A model generated the notes under the pieces. It did not search any database. It was not told where the DNA came from and saw only the letters and a list, made by a program, of their open reading frames with translations. A stretch of 55,709 bases of DNA from Actinomycetota bacterium (lineage in GTDB: Bacteria > Actinomycetota > Thermoleophilia > Solirubrobacterales > Solirubrobacteraceae), in contig VAWK01000001.1 of the NCBI GenBank assembly GCA_005885515.1, positions 1 to 55,709 on the forward strand, written 5' to 3'. A program made the translations under genes and the position numbers. Every line of letters begins with the position of its first letter. Positions within the stretch are counted from its first letter, which is position 1. This document shows positions 43,847-52,496 of the stretch, piece after piece.

Positions 43847-44200
43847 ATGCGACATCAGAAGGCCAGGGGCAAGCTCAGTCGCGACAGCGCTCACCGCAAG
43901 TCGCTGTTGATGAATCTCAGCAAGGAGATCATCGAGCACGAGCGCATCAAGACCACCGCGCCCAAGGCCAAGGCGGTCAAGCCCGAGATCGAGCGCCTGA
44001 TTACGCTCGCCAAGCGCGGTGACCTGCACGCGCGCCGGCAAGCCCTGTCCACGCTCGCCCAGGACAAGTTCGCGGTCCACAAGCTGTTCGAGGAACTCGC
44101 CCCTCGCTACGCCGATCGTGCCGGCGGCTACACCCGCATCCTCAAGCTCGGGCCGCGCCGCAGCGACTCGACCGAGATGGTCTTCATCGAGCTCGTCTGA
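43847..44200 (+). CDS. rplQ: 50S ribosomal protein L17
   Basis: Tunnel-exit-side large-subunit protein. 117 residues: MRHQKARGKLSRDSAHRKSL, NLSKEIIEHERIKTTAPKAK, and the C-terminal ADRAGGYTRILKLGPRRSDS. Placed 5 bp after rpoA and so cotranscribed. Confidence 0.97.
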   Translation: MRHQKARGKLSRDSAHRKSLLMNLSKEIIEHERIKTTAPKAKAVKPEIERLITLAKRGDLHARRQALSTLAQDKFAVHKLFEELAPRYADRAGGYTRILKLGPRRSDSTEMVFIELV

Positions 44201-44229
44201 CGCCGCGGCCTGAAGCGGAGTGCTGGGCG

Positions 44230-45018
44230 ATGGTGAGCAAGCTCACGCTCGAGTACGACGGGAGCGGATTCGCGGGCTGGGTGCGCCAGCCGGGCCTGCG
44301 CACGGTCGAAGCGGAGCTGCAGCGCGCGCTGCACACGATTCTCGGCTCCATGGGCAGCGACGGCCGGCCGCTCACGCTGCGGGTCGCCGGGCGCACCGAC
44401 GCGGGTGTGCACGCCTGGGGGCAGGTGGTCAGCTATGCGCATGAGGCCGTCGACCCGGCCCGCCTGAACGGCCTGCTCGGTGACGACGTGGCTGTTCTCA
44501 GCACCGAGCCGGCCGCGCACGGCTTCGACGCGCGCCGCGACGCCCGCAGCAGGACCTACTGCTATCGCGTGCTCGCGCGCCGAGCGCGCAGCGCGCTGGA
44601 GCGCGGGCGTGCGCTGTGGTGGGCGGGCGAGCTCGACCGGGCTGCCCTGCGCGAGTGCGCGCGTGCGCTCAACGGCAGGCACGACTTCCGGGCCTTCACG
44701 CCCACCGAGACCCAGCACACGCGCTTCGAGCGCGAGATCCTGCGCGCCGAATGGCGCGTGCTGCCAGCCGCGGGCGGCGGTTGGACTGACGAGCGCCCGC
44801 CGGCGGACGATGCCGGCGCCGTGCTCGAGTGCTGGCTCGAGGCCGACGCGTTCATGCGGCACATGAGCCGCACGCTGGTGGGCACGATGCTGGACGTCGC
44901 CTCCGGCGCGGTCAGCATCGAGCACTTCAAGCGCCTGCTCGAGGGCCGGCCGCGCGAGGAGGCTGGCAAAACGGCGCCGCCGCACGGACTGGCGCTGGCC
45001 AGCGTTTCCTATTCGTAA
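44230..45018 (+). CDS. truA: tRNA pseudouridine(38-40) synthase
   Basis: Converts uridines 38-40 of the anticodon stem to pseudouridine. The catalytic Asp57 is in GRTDAGVHAWGQVVS; LTLEYDGSGFAGWVRQPGLR opens the protein, and FMRHMSRTLVGTMLDVASG marks the C-terminal RNA-binding part. 262 aa. An 18-residue insert with W-T-D-E-R-P-P-A-D-D near 180-197 is a lineage feature. Position after rplQ is common in bacteria. Confidence 0.96.
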   Translation: MVSKLTLEYDGSGFAGWVRQPGLRTVEAELQRALHTILGSMGSDGRPLTLRVAGRTDAGVHAWGQVVSYAHEAVDPARLNGLLGDDVAVLSTEPAAHGFDARRDARSRTYCYRVLARRARSALERGRALWWAGELDRAALRECARALNGRHDFRAFTPTETQHTRFEREILRAEWRVLPAAGGGWTDERPPADDAGAVLECWLEADAFMRHMSRTLVGTMLDVASGAVSIEHFKRLLEGRPREEAGKTAPPHGLALASVSYS

Positions 45019-45041
45019 CAGGAGCCCTCCCCGCCCGCGCC

Positions 45042-45047
45042 TATGCT
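45042..45047 (+). promoter_or_regulatory. -10 element before surE
   Basis: CCTATGCTTG contains TATGCT ending 10 nt before the surE ATG; the spacer has no ribosome site next to the start. A leaderless surE-ligA message is likely. Confidence 0.35.
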
Positions 45048-45056
45048 TGCCGGCAG

Positions 45057-45875
45057 ATGCTCAACGTGCTGCTCACCAACGATGACGGGATCGAGGCCGA
45101 GGGCCTGCAGGCCATGCGCGCGGCGCTCGTGGCGCTCACGAATGTCCGCCTGGCGGTGATCGCGCCGGACGGCAATCGCTCGGCGATGGCCCGCTCGATC
45201 ACCACGCGCAGGCCGCTCTGGGTTGCCGAGGTTCCGTTCGGCGACGGAACGGTCGGCTATGCGACCGACGGCACCCCGGTCGACTGCGTGCGGCTCGCGA
45301 GCCTGGGGCTGGTGGAAGGTTTCGCCGCCGATCTTGTGATCTCCGGCATCAACCACGGCGCCAACCTCGGCGATGACATCACCTACTCGGGCACGGTCGC
45401 TGCGGCACTCGAGGGAGTCGTGCTCGGGCTGCCCGCGATCGCAGTCTCCCAGCAGTCGGGCGCGCGGTCGCTCGACTACCGCTTCGACGGCGGCTTCGGC
45501 TTCGACACCGCGTCCCGGTTCGTGGCGCGCTGGGTGGAGCGGATCGAAGATGTCCCCCTTCCCGCGCGAACGCTCGTGAACGTGAACGTGCCCGCGGGCG
45601 AGCCCGACGGGGTCGAGGTGACGAGCTTGGGCAAGCGCATCTATCGCGATGAGCTCAAGCTCGAGCGCGAGGAGGAGCACCGCCGCCACTACTGGATCTA
45701 CGGCTCCGATCCGGGATTTCACGACGAGCCGGGCACCGACCTGGCGGCGGTCGCGGCCGGGCGCATCGCCGTCACGCCGATCCACTTCGACCTCACCCAC
45801 CGCCCCAGCCTCGAGCTGCTGCGCCGCTCCGATCTGCAGGAGCTGTTCGTCCCGCTGGCCCCCGACGCGAGTTGA
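45057..45875 (+). CDS. surE: 5'/3'-nucleotidase SurE
   Basis: Metal-dependent nucleoside monophosphate phosphatase linked to stationary-phase survival. Metal ligands Asp9 and Asp10 (LLTNDDGIEAEG), Ser42 (NRSAMARS) and Asn99 (SGINHGANLG) are all present. 272 aa. The ATG at 45057 is chosen because MLNVLLTNDDG is the family N-terminus; the open frame upstream is a shadow of truA. The TGA overlaps the TTG start of ligA. Confidence 0.95.
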   Translation: MLNVLLTNDDGIEAEGLQAMRAALVALTNVRLAVIAPDGNRSAMARSITTRRPLWVAEVPFGDGTVGYATDGTPVDCVRLASLGLVEGFAADLVISGINHGANLGDDITYSGTVAAALEGVVLGLPAIAVSQQSGARSLDYRFDGGFGFDTASRFVARWVERIEDVPLPARTLVNVNVPAGEPDGVEVTSLGKRIYRDELKLEREEEHRRHYWIYGSDPGFHDEPGTDLAAVAAGRIAVTPIHFDLTHRPSLELLRRSDLQELFVPLAPDAS

Positions 45876-47992
45876 GCGCGTCCGGCAAGTCCACTGCCGC
45901 AGCCAGGCCGGCGGGCGCCGGCGGGCGCGAGGGCACGCAGGCCCAGCCAGCGCCCACCAAGCGCGCGACCGCCCGCGCCGCGAGGCTGCGCTCGGAGCTC
46001 GAGCACCACGCCTACCGCTACTACGTGCTGGACGACCCCGAGATCGGCGATGACGCCTACGACGCGCTGCTGGATGAGCTGCGCGAGCTGGAGGCGCGCT
46101 ATCCGCAGCTGGTCACGCCCGACTCGCCAACGCAGCGCGTGGGCAGCGAGCCGGTGGGGCGTCTGGAGAAGGTCAGACATCCCGAGCCGATGTTGTCGCT
46201 GGGGAACGTCCGCTCCGAGCAGGAGCTGCGCGCCTGGGTGGAGCGCATGCGCAACCATCTGGCGCGCGAGGGAATCTCAGATCCGCACTTCGAGTTCGTG
46301 GTCGAGCCGAAGATCGACGGGCTCGCGATCAGCCTGATCTACCGCGACGGCGAGCTGCAGCGCGGCGCTACCAGGGGCAACGGCGAGATCGGCGAGGAGA
46401 TCACCCACACCCTGCGCACGATCAGGGCGATCCCGCTGCGCGTCGCCGACATCCCGCCGCTGCTGGAGGTGCGAGGCGAGATCTACATGTCGCTCAAGGA
46501 CTTCGCGGCGCTGAACGAGCGTCGCGCCGAGCAGGGCCTGTCGACGTTCATGAACCCGCGCAACTCGGCCGCCGGAACGGTGCGCCAGCTGGACCCCGCG
46601 CTGGCCGCGCAGCGGCCGCTGTCGATCTGGTGCTATCAGGTCGGCGTGGTCGACGGGCTGAGCTTCAAGACCCACTGGGAAGCGCTCAACTGGCTGCGCG
46701 AGCGCGGCTTTCGCGTGAACCGTGAAATCAGGCTGCTGGCAAGCGAGGACGAGGTGATCGAGCAATGCCTGGCCTGGCAGCGGCGCCGCGGCGAGCTCGA
46801 CTACGAGATCGACGGCGCCGTGGTGAAGGTCTCCGACCTCGAGCTGCAGCGGCGGCTGGGCTCGGTGGGTCGCGACCCGCGCTGGGCGGTGGCGTGGAAG
46901 TTCCCTCCCACCACCGCCGTGACCCGGCTCGAACGGATCGCCTGGAACGTGGGCAAGTTCGGTGACCTGCACCCGTTCGCGATGCTCGCGCCGGTGGCCG
47001 TGGGCGGCGTCACGATCAAGCTGGCCACGCTGCACAACGAGGAGGACCTCCTGCGCAAGGACATCCGCCCGGGCGAGGATGTGATCGTGCTGCGCGCCGG
47101 CGATGTGATCCCGCAGGTGCTCTCGCCGGCGCCGCACGTGGCCGAGCGCGAGCATCGCCCGCCGCCACCGCAGCCGCCGGCGAGGTGCCCGTTCTGCGCC
47201 ACCCCCACGATCAAGCCGCCCGACGGCGTGTTCACGCTCTGCCCCAACCGCGATTGCCCGGCGCGGGCCTGGCAGCTGCTCAAGCATTTCGTCTCGCGCG
47301 GCGCGATGGACATCGACGGCCTGGGCGAGAAGCAGGTCGCACTGCTGCAGCAGCGCGGGCTGGTGCGGACCGCGGGCGACTTCTACCGGCTCAGCGAGGA
47401 GCAGCTGGTCGCGCTCGAGGGCTTCGGCACGGTGTCCGCGCGCAAGCTGCTGGAGGCGATCGAGGCTTCAAAGCAGCGGCCGTTCGCGCGCGTGCTGTTC
47501 GCGCTGGGCATCGAGGAGGTCGGTGAGGTGACCGGACGCAACCTCGCGCAGCGCTTTCGCGACGTCGACTCGCTGCTGGGCGCCTCGGCCGAGCAGATCG
47601 CCGAGACACCCGGCATCGGCGAGAAGATGGCCCACTGGATCCGCGGGCAACTGGACGACGCGCGGATGCGCGCGCTGATCGAGGACCTGCGCGGGCTCGG
47701 CCTGAGCTTCCGCGCCGAGGGGCCTTCCCCGGGGGAAGGCCCGCTGGCGGGCAAGACGCTGGTGCTCACCGGCACGCTGCCCGAGTGGTCGCGCGAGCAG
47801 GCCACCGAGCGCATCATGGCTGCCGGCGGGCGGGTCACGGGCTCGGTGTCCAAGAACACCGACTTCCTCATCGCCGGCGAGAGCCCGGGATCGAAGCTGC
47901 AGAAGGCGGAGCGGTTGGGGGTGGCGGTGCTCGACGAGGCCGCGTTGCGTGCGATCCTGGAGCGCAAGGCGCGCAAGCCAGGCATGGAGTGA
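45872..47992 (+). CDS. ligA: NAD-dependent DNA ligase LigA
   Basis: Seals nicks in replication and repair using NAD+. Order: low-complexity start (1-35), Ia NAD-binding domain (HHAYRYYVLDDPEIGDDAYD), adenylation domain with Lys147 in VEPKIDGLA, OB-fold, a four-Cys zinc finger (CPFCATPTIK and LCPNRDCPARAW), helix-hairpin-helix repeats (GFGTVSARKLLEAIEASKQR) and a C-terminal BRCT domain (GKTLVLTGTLPEWSREQATE). 706 aa. TTG start overlapping the surE stop; the extension before residue 35 is not conserved, so a later start is possible. Confidence 0.96.
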   Translation: MSASGKSTAAARPAGAGGREGTQAQPAPTKRATARAARLRSELEHHAYRYYVLDDPEIGDDAYDALLDELRELEARYPQLVTPDSPTQRVGSEPVGRLEKVRHPEPMLSLGNVRSEQELRAWVERMRNHLAREGISDPHFEFVVEPKIDGLAISLIYRDGELQRGATRGNGEIGEEITHTLRTIRAIPLRVADIPPLLEVRGEIYMSLKDFAALNERRAEQGLSTFMNPRNSAAGTVRQLDPALAAQRPLSIWCYQVGVVDGLSFKTHWEALNWLRERGFRVNREIRLLASEDEVIEQCLAWQRRRGELDYEIDGAVVKVSDLELQRRLGSVGRDPRWAVAWKFPPTTAVTRLERIAWNVGKFGDLHPFAMLAPVAVGGVTIKLATLHNEEDLLRKDIRPGEDVIVLRAGDVIPQVLSPAPHVAEREHRPPPPQPPARCPFCATPTIKPPDGVFTLCPNRDCPARAWQLLKHFVSRGAMDIDGLGEKQVALLQQRGLVRTAGDFYRLSEEQLVALEGFGTVSARKLLEAIEASKQRPFARVLFALGIEEVGEVTGRNLAQRFRDVDSLLGASAEQIAETPGIGEKMAHWIRGQLDDARMRALIEDLRGLGLSFRAEGPSPGEGPLAGKTLVLTGTLPEWSREQATERIMAAGGRVTGSVSKNTDFLIAGESPGSKLQKAERLGVAVLDEAALRAILERKARKPGME

Positions 47993-48000
47993 GCGGGCGG

Positions 48001-48021
48001 CCACACGGGCTTGCCGCGTGG
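48001..48021. terminator. Hairpin between convergent ligA and carboxypeptidase genes
   Basis: CCACACGG and CCGCGTGG form an 8-bp stem with one mismatch and a GCTTG loop, exactly filling the end of the 29-bp gap between two convergent genes. No T-tract. Probably serves both directions. Confidence 0.4.
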
Positions 48022-49347
48022 TCAGTAGGCGGCCAGCGCGATCGCCATCCGATCCTGCACGGCGTGGGCCAGTTCGACCGCGATGCCGTCGTCGAAGAAG
48101 GCGAACACGAGCAAGTGCCCTCGCGTCGACTGGCAATAGCCGGCGAGGTTCGAGGCGCCGATCAGCGTCCCGGTCTTGGCCTGGCAGCGCCCAGCGGCGG
48201 CGGTGCCGCGCATGCGGTGGGCCAGCGTGCCGGTGCGCCCCGCCACAGCCAGATCGCCGCGCAGCACCGCTCCCAGGGGGCGTGACGCGAGCGCGATCAG
48301 CAGGCGGGCAAGCTGCAGTGTCGAGGTCCGGTCGGAGCGTGAGAGCCCGGAACCGTCGACCACCTGCGGGCGCAACCCGAAAGACGCGGCCATCGTCGCG
48401 CGGACCACGGCTGCGCCGGCGGCGGTCGTGCCGGCGCCGCCGAAGCGCGCGCCGAGGTCCTTGATCAGCGTCTCGGCGAAGAAGTTGTCCGACGACGGCA
48501 GCATCAGTCCGAGCAGCTGCGCGATCGTGGGGGAGCGGACGCTCGCCAGCGGGCGCGCGGCGGCCGGCGTGACGGCGCTACCGGTCGAACCGTCGATGCG
48601 CACGCCGGTGCCCCTCAGCGCGGCCCACAGCTGGCGCGCGGCGTACGCCGCCGGCGCGTGGACACCGCCGGCCGAACCGCGTTCGCCGCGGTTGAAGGCC
48701 AGCGCGCCGAGGCTGCCTTCCAGGAACGGATCGGCGGCGTAGCCGCTGGAGGGCTCGCCGCGCAGCGCGTCCAGGTAGCTCTCATCGCCCTCGATCGAGC
48801 CCGTGATCTCGCGGATCCCGCCCGCGCGCGCGAGCTGGTCGGCCAGCGCCGAGACGCTTGCCCCGATGCCGCCGTAGTGGCTGCGGATGAAGGCCGAGCT
48901 TCCGAACGTGGGATCGCCCCCGCCGCGCAGGTACAGGCTGCCTTCCCACACCCCTTCCGGCGACAGCGTGCCCGTCCCCAGCACGGAGGTGGCAAGGCGC
49001 GCGCTCGGGCCCAGCCGCTCGAGCGCGGTCGTGGCGGTGTAGAGCTTCTCCAGAGAGGCCGGCGGCCGCGCCACCGAGGCGCGGGCGGAGAACAGCGTCT
49101 GGCGGGCGCTGAGGTCGTACACGTACGCGCTGGAACCAGAGCCAGCGCGCGCGAGCTGGCGGCCGAGGACGCGCTGCAGCGCGGGCAGGCCGCTCGCGGC
49201 CGCCGCCGCGCCGCCCGCGGCTGCGAAGGCGATCGCACCGCTGACCGCTGCCAGCAGCGCCGCCAAGGCCGTGCGTCCTCGCGCGCATACCGGCCGTGAA
49301 CGTGGGCGTACCGCCCTGATGGGCGCGGGAATGCGGTTTCCGTGCAA
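48022..49347 (-). CDS. dacB: D-alanyl-D-alanine carboxypeptidase/endopeptidase, PBP4 (DacB) family
   Basis: Periplasmic/extracellular low-molecular-weight penicillin-binding protein that trims peptidoglycan peptides. An N-terminal signal (TALAALLAAVSGAIAFAAAG, about 26-46) precedes the domain. Active-site motifs are S98-L-E-K101, S286-D-N288 and K391-T-G393, with DGSGLSR at 331-337 as in class C PBPs. 441 aa. TTG start; the basic stretch before the signal helix supports it, although a start nearer the helix is possible. It is divergent from the patatin gene, 23 bp apart. Confidence 0.9.
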   Translation of the reverse strand: MHGNRIPAPIRAVRPRSRPVCARGRTALAALLAAVSGAIAFAAAGGAAAAASGLPALQRVLGRQLARAGSGSSAYVYDLSARQTLFSARASVARPPASLEKLYTATTALERLGPSARLATSVLGTGTLSPEGVWEGSLYLRGGGDPTFGSSAFIRSHYGGIGASVSALADQLARAGGIREITGSIEGDESYLDALRGEPSSGYAADPFLEGSLGALAFNRGERGSAGGVHAPAAYAARQLWAALRGTGVRIDGSTGSAVTPAAARPLASVRSPTIAQLLGLMLPSSDNFFAETLIKDLGARFGGAGTTAAGAAVVRATMAASFGLRPQVVDGSGLSRSDRTSTLQLARLLIALASRPLGAVLRGDLAVAGRTGTLAHRMRGTAAAGRCQAKTGTLIGASNLAGYCQSTRGHLLVFAFFDDGIAVELAHAVQDRMAIALAAY

Positions 49348-49355
49348 GTTGCCCG

Positions 49356-49361
49356 TACAAT
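49356..49361 (+). promoter_or_regulatory. -10 element before the patatin-like gene
   Basis: CCCGTACAATG contains TACAAT, which differs from the TATAAT consensus at one position. It ends 10 nt before the ATG. The region is shared with the divergent dacB start, whose TTG lies 9 bp away. Confidence 0.4.
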
Positions 49362-49370
49362 GAAGCCGCC

Positions 49371-50687
49371 ATGGGGAAGGTTGTCAAGCTGGAACCGACC
49401 GCCTCTGGCCACGCCGCGGCCAAGCGCAGGGCGCGCGCATTGGCCGCTCGGGGGGTGGGCCAGCCGGGATCGGTCGACCGCCGCAGCCGGCCGCGACGGG
49501 ACAAGACGGCGCTCGTGCTGGGGGGCGGCGGCTTCACGGGCGGCGTGTATGAGATCGGAGCGCTGCGCGCGCTGGACCTGCTGGCGATAAACAGCACGAT
49601 CAACCAGTTCGACGTGTACGTGGGCACATCCGCGGGCGCCTTCATCTCGGCGCTGTGTGCCAACGGCGTCACGCCCGAGGAGATGATGCGGGTCGTCACG
49701 CGCCAGGGCGAGGCGGCGTTCAAGGACATCGACATCAACGACCTGCTGCGCCCCAACCTGCTCGAGTTCGCCCGCAAGGGAGCGGTGATGCCGTTTCGCG
49801 CCCTGGGCCTGGGGCGTCAGGTGCTGCGGCAGTGGGGCGCGATATCGCTGATGGATGTGCTGCTCGGGCTAGCCGAGGGGTTGCCCTCGGGGGCGTACAC
49901 CGGGGCCGGGATCGAGGCCTATCTGCACAAGGTGCTGGCGGAGCCCGGCCGCAGCGATGACTTCCGTGAGCTGGCCTGCGAGCTGTACATCACCGCCACC
50001 GACCTGGACACGTGCGAGCGTGTGGTGTTCGGCGTGGAGGGCTCCGATGACGTGCCCATCTCCAAGGCTGTGCGCGCGTCGGGGGCGTTGCCGATGGTGT
50101 ACGCGCCCGTGCGCATCAAGGACCGGGAGCTGATCGACGGCGGCATCGTGTCCACCACCAATCTCGACATCGCCGTCGAGGCGGGCGCGCGGTTTGTCGT
50201 GGTGATCAACCCGATCGTGCCGTTCGTGAACGACTTCGAGACCACCGTTAGAACGCTGCGCGGCACGCGTCGTCGCAGGGTGTCGGACATGGGCTTCCCG
50301 CAGATCGGCTACCAGGCGTTCAAGCTGGTGGCGCACCAGCGCCTGCATGAGCTGGCGAAGGGCTGGGAGCAGCGCTATCCCGGCGTGGACATAGTGCTGA
50401 TCGAGCCCGAGCCAACCGACGAACTGATGTTCCAGACCTCGATGATGAACTTCACCTCGCGCGTGGAGATCGCGCGGCACGGCTTCGAGTCAGTCACCCA
50501 GCATCTGGCGGGCGAATATGAGCGCTACGAGGAGATCACTGCACGGCACGGGATCGAGATCTCGGCCAAGCGCGTGCGCAAGGTGGTGTCGCACTTCGAC
50601 GCCGAGCCAGAACAGGTGAGCGCCTGGCGCAAGATCCTCGAAGGCACCACCGGCGCGTTGCTACGCCAGGCCGGCTCGGCCAGCTGA
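49371..50687 (+). CDS. Patatin-like phospholipase family protein
   Basis: Predicted serine-aspartate dyad lipid acyl hydrolase. The oxyanion-hole glycines GGGGFTGG (51-58), the nucleophile Ser87 in GTSAG (85-89) and the partner Asp256 in IDGG are present, so catalysis is expected. Residues 1-45 are basic and unstructured, and no signal peptide is seen, so the enzyme is probably cytoplasmic or at the inner membrane face. 438 aa; the C-terminal 130 residues are not part of the core and contain a helical stretch (YERYEEITARHGIEISAKRV). It is convergent with the aminotransferase gene, 5 bp apart. Confidence 0.85.
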   Translation: MGKVVKLEPTASGHAAAKRRARALAARGVGQPGSVDRRSRPRRDKTALVLGGGGFTGGVYEIGALRALDLLAINSTINQFDVYVGTSAGAFISALCANGVTPEEMMRVVTRQGEAAFKDIDINDLLRPNLLEFARKGAVMPFRALGLGRQVLRQWGAISLMDVLLGLAEGLPSGAYTGAGIEAYLHKVLAEPGRSDDFRELACELYITATDLDTCERVVFGVEGSDDVPISKAVRASGALPMVYAPVRIKDRELIDGGIVSTTNLDIAVEAGARFVVVINPIVPFVNDFETTVRTLRGTRRRRVSDMGFPQIGYQAFKLVAHQRLHELAKGWEQRYPGVDIVLIEPEPTDELMFQTSMMNFTSRVEIARHGFESVTQHLAGEYERYEEITARHGIEISAKRVRKVVSHFDAEPEQVSAWRKILEGTTGALLRQAGSAS

Positions 50688-50692
50688 GACGC

Positions 50693-51793
50693 CTACAGCG
50701 CCTTGTCCACGGCCGAGAGCAGGCGGCTCGAGGCCGTCGGGTCGCGGATCGCGATGCGCACGTGCTGCGGCTCGCCGAGCGCGGCGCCGGCCGCCACCAG
50801 CACGCCAGCGCGCTCCAGCCGGGCGGCGAGCTCGCCGCCTTCGAGCGACGCGTGGGCCGCCCACAGAAAGTTGGCCTGGCTGTCGGTGACCTCGAAGTCG
50901 CGTTCGCGCAGCGCCTGGGTGAGCCGGGGGCGCTCGGCGCAGATGATCTGTGTGCGCCGCATGATCAGCTCTGAGCAGCCCCGCAACGCCTCGAGCGCGC
51001 CCGCCTGGGAGATCTCGGACACGCCCAGGTCTGGTTCGAGCTCGGCCAGCAGCGCTTCCGAGTCGGGTCCGCCGAGCGCGTATCCGATCCGCAGTCCCGC
51101 CAGCCCCCAGGCCTTGGAGAAGGTGCGAAACACGAACAGGCGAGAATGGCTCTGCAGCAGCGCCAGCGACGAGTCCGTCGGCTGCGCGTCGGCGAACTCC
51201 ACGAGCGACTCATCCAGCAGCACCGCGACGTCGTCGGGCAGCTCCTCGAGCAGGCGCCGGAGCCCGGCGGCCGGCACCAGCTCGCCGGTGGGATCGTTGG
51301 GGCTGGCGAGCACGACCACGCGGACATCCGGCTCGTGCGCCGCCTCGATCATGGCCTCGACCCCGCCCGACACCGGCACGGCCTGCCCGTGCGCCCGGCG
51401 GGCCATGATCGGGTACAGCGGGTAGGACGGCCACGCCGTGAGCAGTCGCTGGCCGGACTCGATCAGCGTGCGCGCCGCGGCCATCAGCAGCTCCGCGGCG
51501 CCGTTGCCGAGGATCACGCGGTCGCGCTCGATCTCGTGCCGCCTGGCCAGCTCATCGCGCAGGTCGGGGCCGCGCAGCTGGGGATAGCGATTCAGCCCCC
51601 GCCGGGCGACAAACGTAATCGCGCTGACGATGCGCGGATGCGGAAGCTCCGGCCACGTGGTCTGCGAGAGATCGAGCGTCTCCACGCGCGTGAGTGCTTT
51701 GCGTCTGCGCTCCGCGGCCTCCTCGCGCAGACGCGCGTTGACCTCCTTCTCAGACAGCCCTTCGAACTGCCGGTAGTAGTCGAGCAGGCTCAT
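50693..51793 (-). CDS. PLP-dependent class I/II aminotransferase, HisC-like
   Basis: Fold-type I aminotransferase resembling histidinol-phosphate aminotransferase. PLP-binding Lys227 is in RTFSKAWGLAGLRIGYAL, the substrate/PLP loop is SPNDPTG (164-170), and NRYPQLRGPDLRDELARRH (69-87) is the N-terminal substrate-entry segment. 366 aa. An unusual 40-residue N-terminal helix (LSEKEVNARLREEAAERRRK) precedes the domain. No other his genes are nearby, so the substrate (histidinol phosphate, aromatic amino acid or threonine phosphate) is open. Confidence 0.8.
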   Translation of the reverse strand: MSLLDYYRQFEGLSEKEVNARLREEAAERRRKALTRVETLDLSQTTWPELPHPRIVSAITFVARRGLNRYPQLRGPDLRDELARRHEIERDRVILGNGAAELLMAAARTLIESGQRLLTAWPSYPLYPIMARRAHGQAVPVSGGVEAMIEAAHEPDVRVVVLASPNDPTGELVPAAGLRRLLEELPDDVAVLLDESLVEFADAQPTDSSLALLQSHSRLFVFRTFSKAWGLAGLRIGYALGGPDSEALLAELEPDLGVSEISQAGALEALRGCSELIMRRTQIICAERPRLTQALRERDFEVTDSQANFLWAAHASLEGGELAARLERAGVLVAAGAALGEPQHVRIAIRDPTASSRLLSAVDKAL

Positions 51794-51802
51794 GGCTTGC
51801 TC

Positions 51803-51808
51803 GTTCTA
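51803..51808 (-). promoter_or_regulatory. Extended -10 before the aminotransferase gene
   Basis: Minus-strand TGC-TAGAAC ends 10 nt before the ATG. It shows the same TGCTA core as the major ribosomal promoters. Confidence 0.3.
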
Positions 51809-51870
51809 GCAGCGACGCAGCGCTACCGACGCGAGCGGGCCCGCGGCCGTCGCGTGCGCGCGCGCGATCC

Positions 51871-52356
51871 TCACGACTTCGCGCGGCCGGGGATGACCTG
51901 TGAGCCAGGACCGTGAATGACCAAGAACCAGAACGCGAACGCGAGCGCGCACACGAACGCGGTCATGCCGAAGATCCGGCCCATCACGCCCGTGCGCTGG
52001 TCGTGTCCGGCCGCGCGGCGCACGAGGATCCAGGCCTGATCGATCTGGCGCAGGATCGCCAGGGTGCCGAACAGCATCGGGAAGAGGGCGGCGAAGGCGA
52101 CGATGATGCCGACGAAGACGCTCCCCGTGAGATAGTCGACCTCGGAACCTACCCACAGGCAGGCGAGCGGGATCGGCCCCCAGCACAGCAGGCTGAGCGC
52201 GATCATCACCGCCAGCAGCACGCCGGCGAGAGAGCCGTCGATACGCTGGCGCAAGTGCGTGCCGCGCTGCGGGATCGCCTTGAAGCGCACCGGCGCCGTG
52301 CCGGGGCGGCGCCCCACGAACAGGCCCCCGGTATCCGTCGGATCGGTGCGCATCAC
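51871..52356 (-). CDS. Conserved membrane protein of unknown function
   Basis: 161 residues with a polar N-terminus (about 1-40) and three to four hydrophobic helices (SLAGVLLAVMIALSLLCWGP, GSVFVGIIVAFAALFPMLFG, and FGMTAFVCALAFAFWFLVIH). An amphipathic loop QIDQAWILVRRAAGHD lies between the second and third. I do not recognise the family. It sits alone between the aminotransferase and acyl-CoA synthetase genes, all on the minus strand, with gaps of 77 and 140 bp. Confidence 0.6.
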   Translation of the reverse strand: MMRTDPTDTGGLFVGRRPGTAPVRFKAIPQRGTHLRQRIDGSLAGVLLAVMIALSLLCWGPIPLACLWVGSEVDYLTGSVFVGIIVAFAALFPMLFGTLAILRQIDQAWILVRRAAGHDQRTGVMGRIFGMTAFVCALAFAFWFLVIHGPGSQVIPGRAKS

Positions 52357-52496
52357 ATCATTCTCGCAGCTGTGGGCGAGCGGCAGCCCGGGCTGGCGTG
52401 CGACGCCGGTGCGCCGCGCGCGGCGACGCTACCCGTCAGCGGCGCACCCGCGAGGAGCATTGATCGCGTGCGCCCAGGAGCCTGCGATCGAGAGCT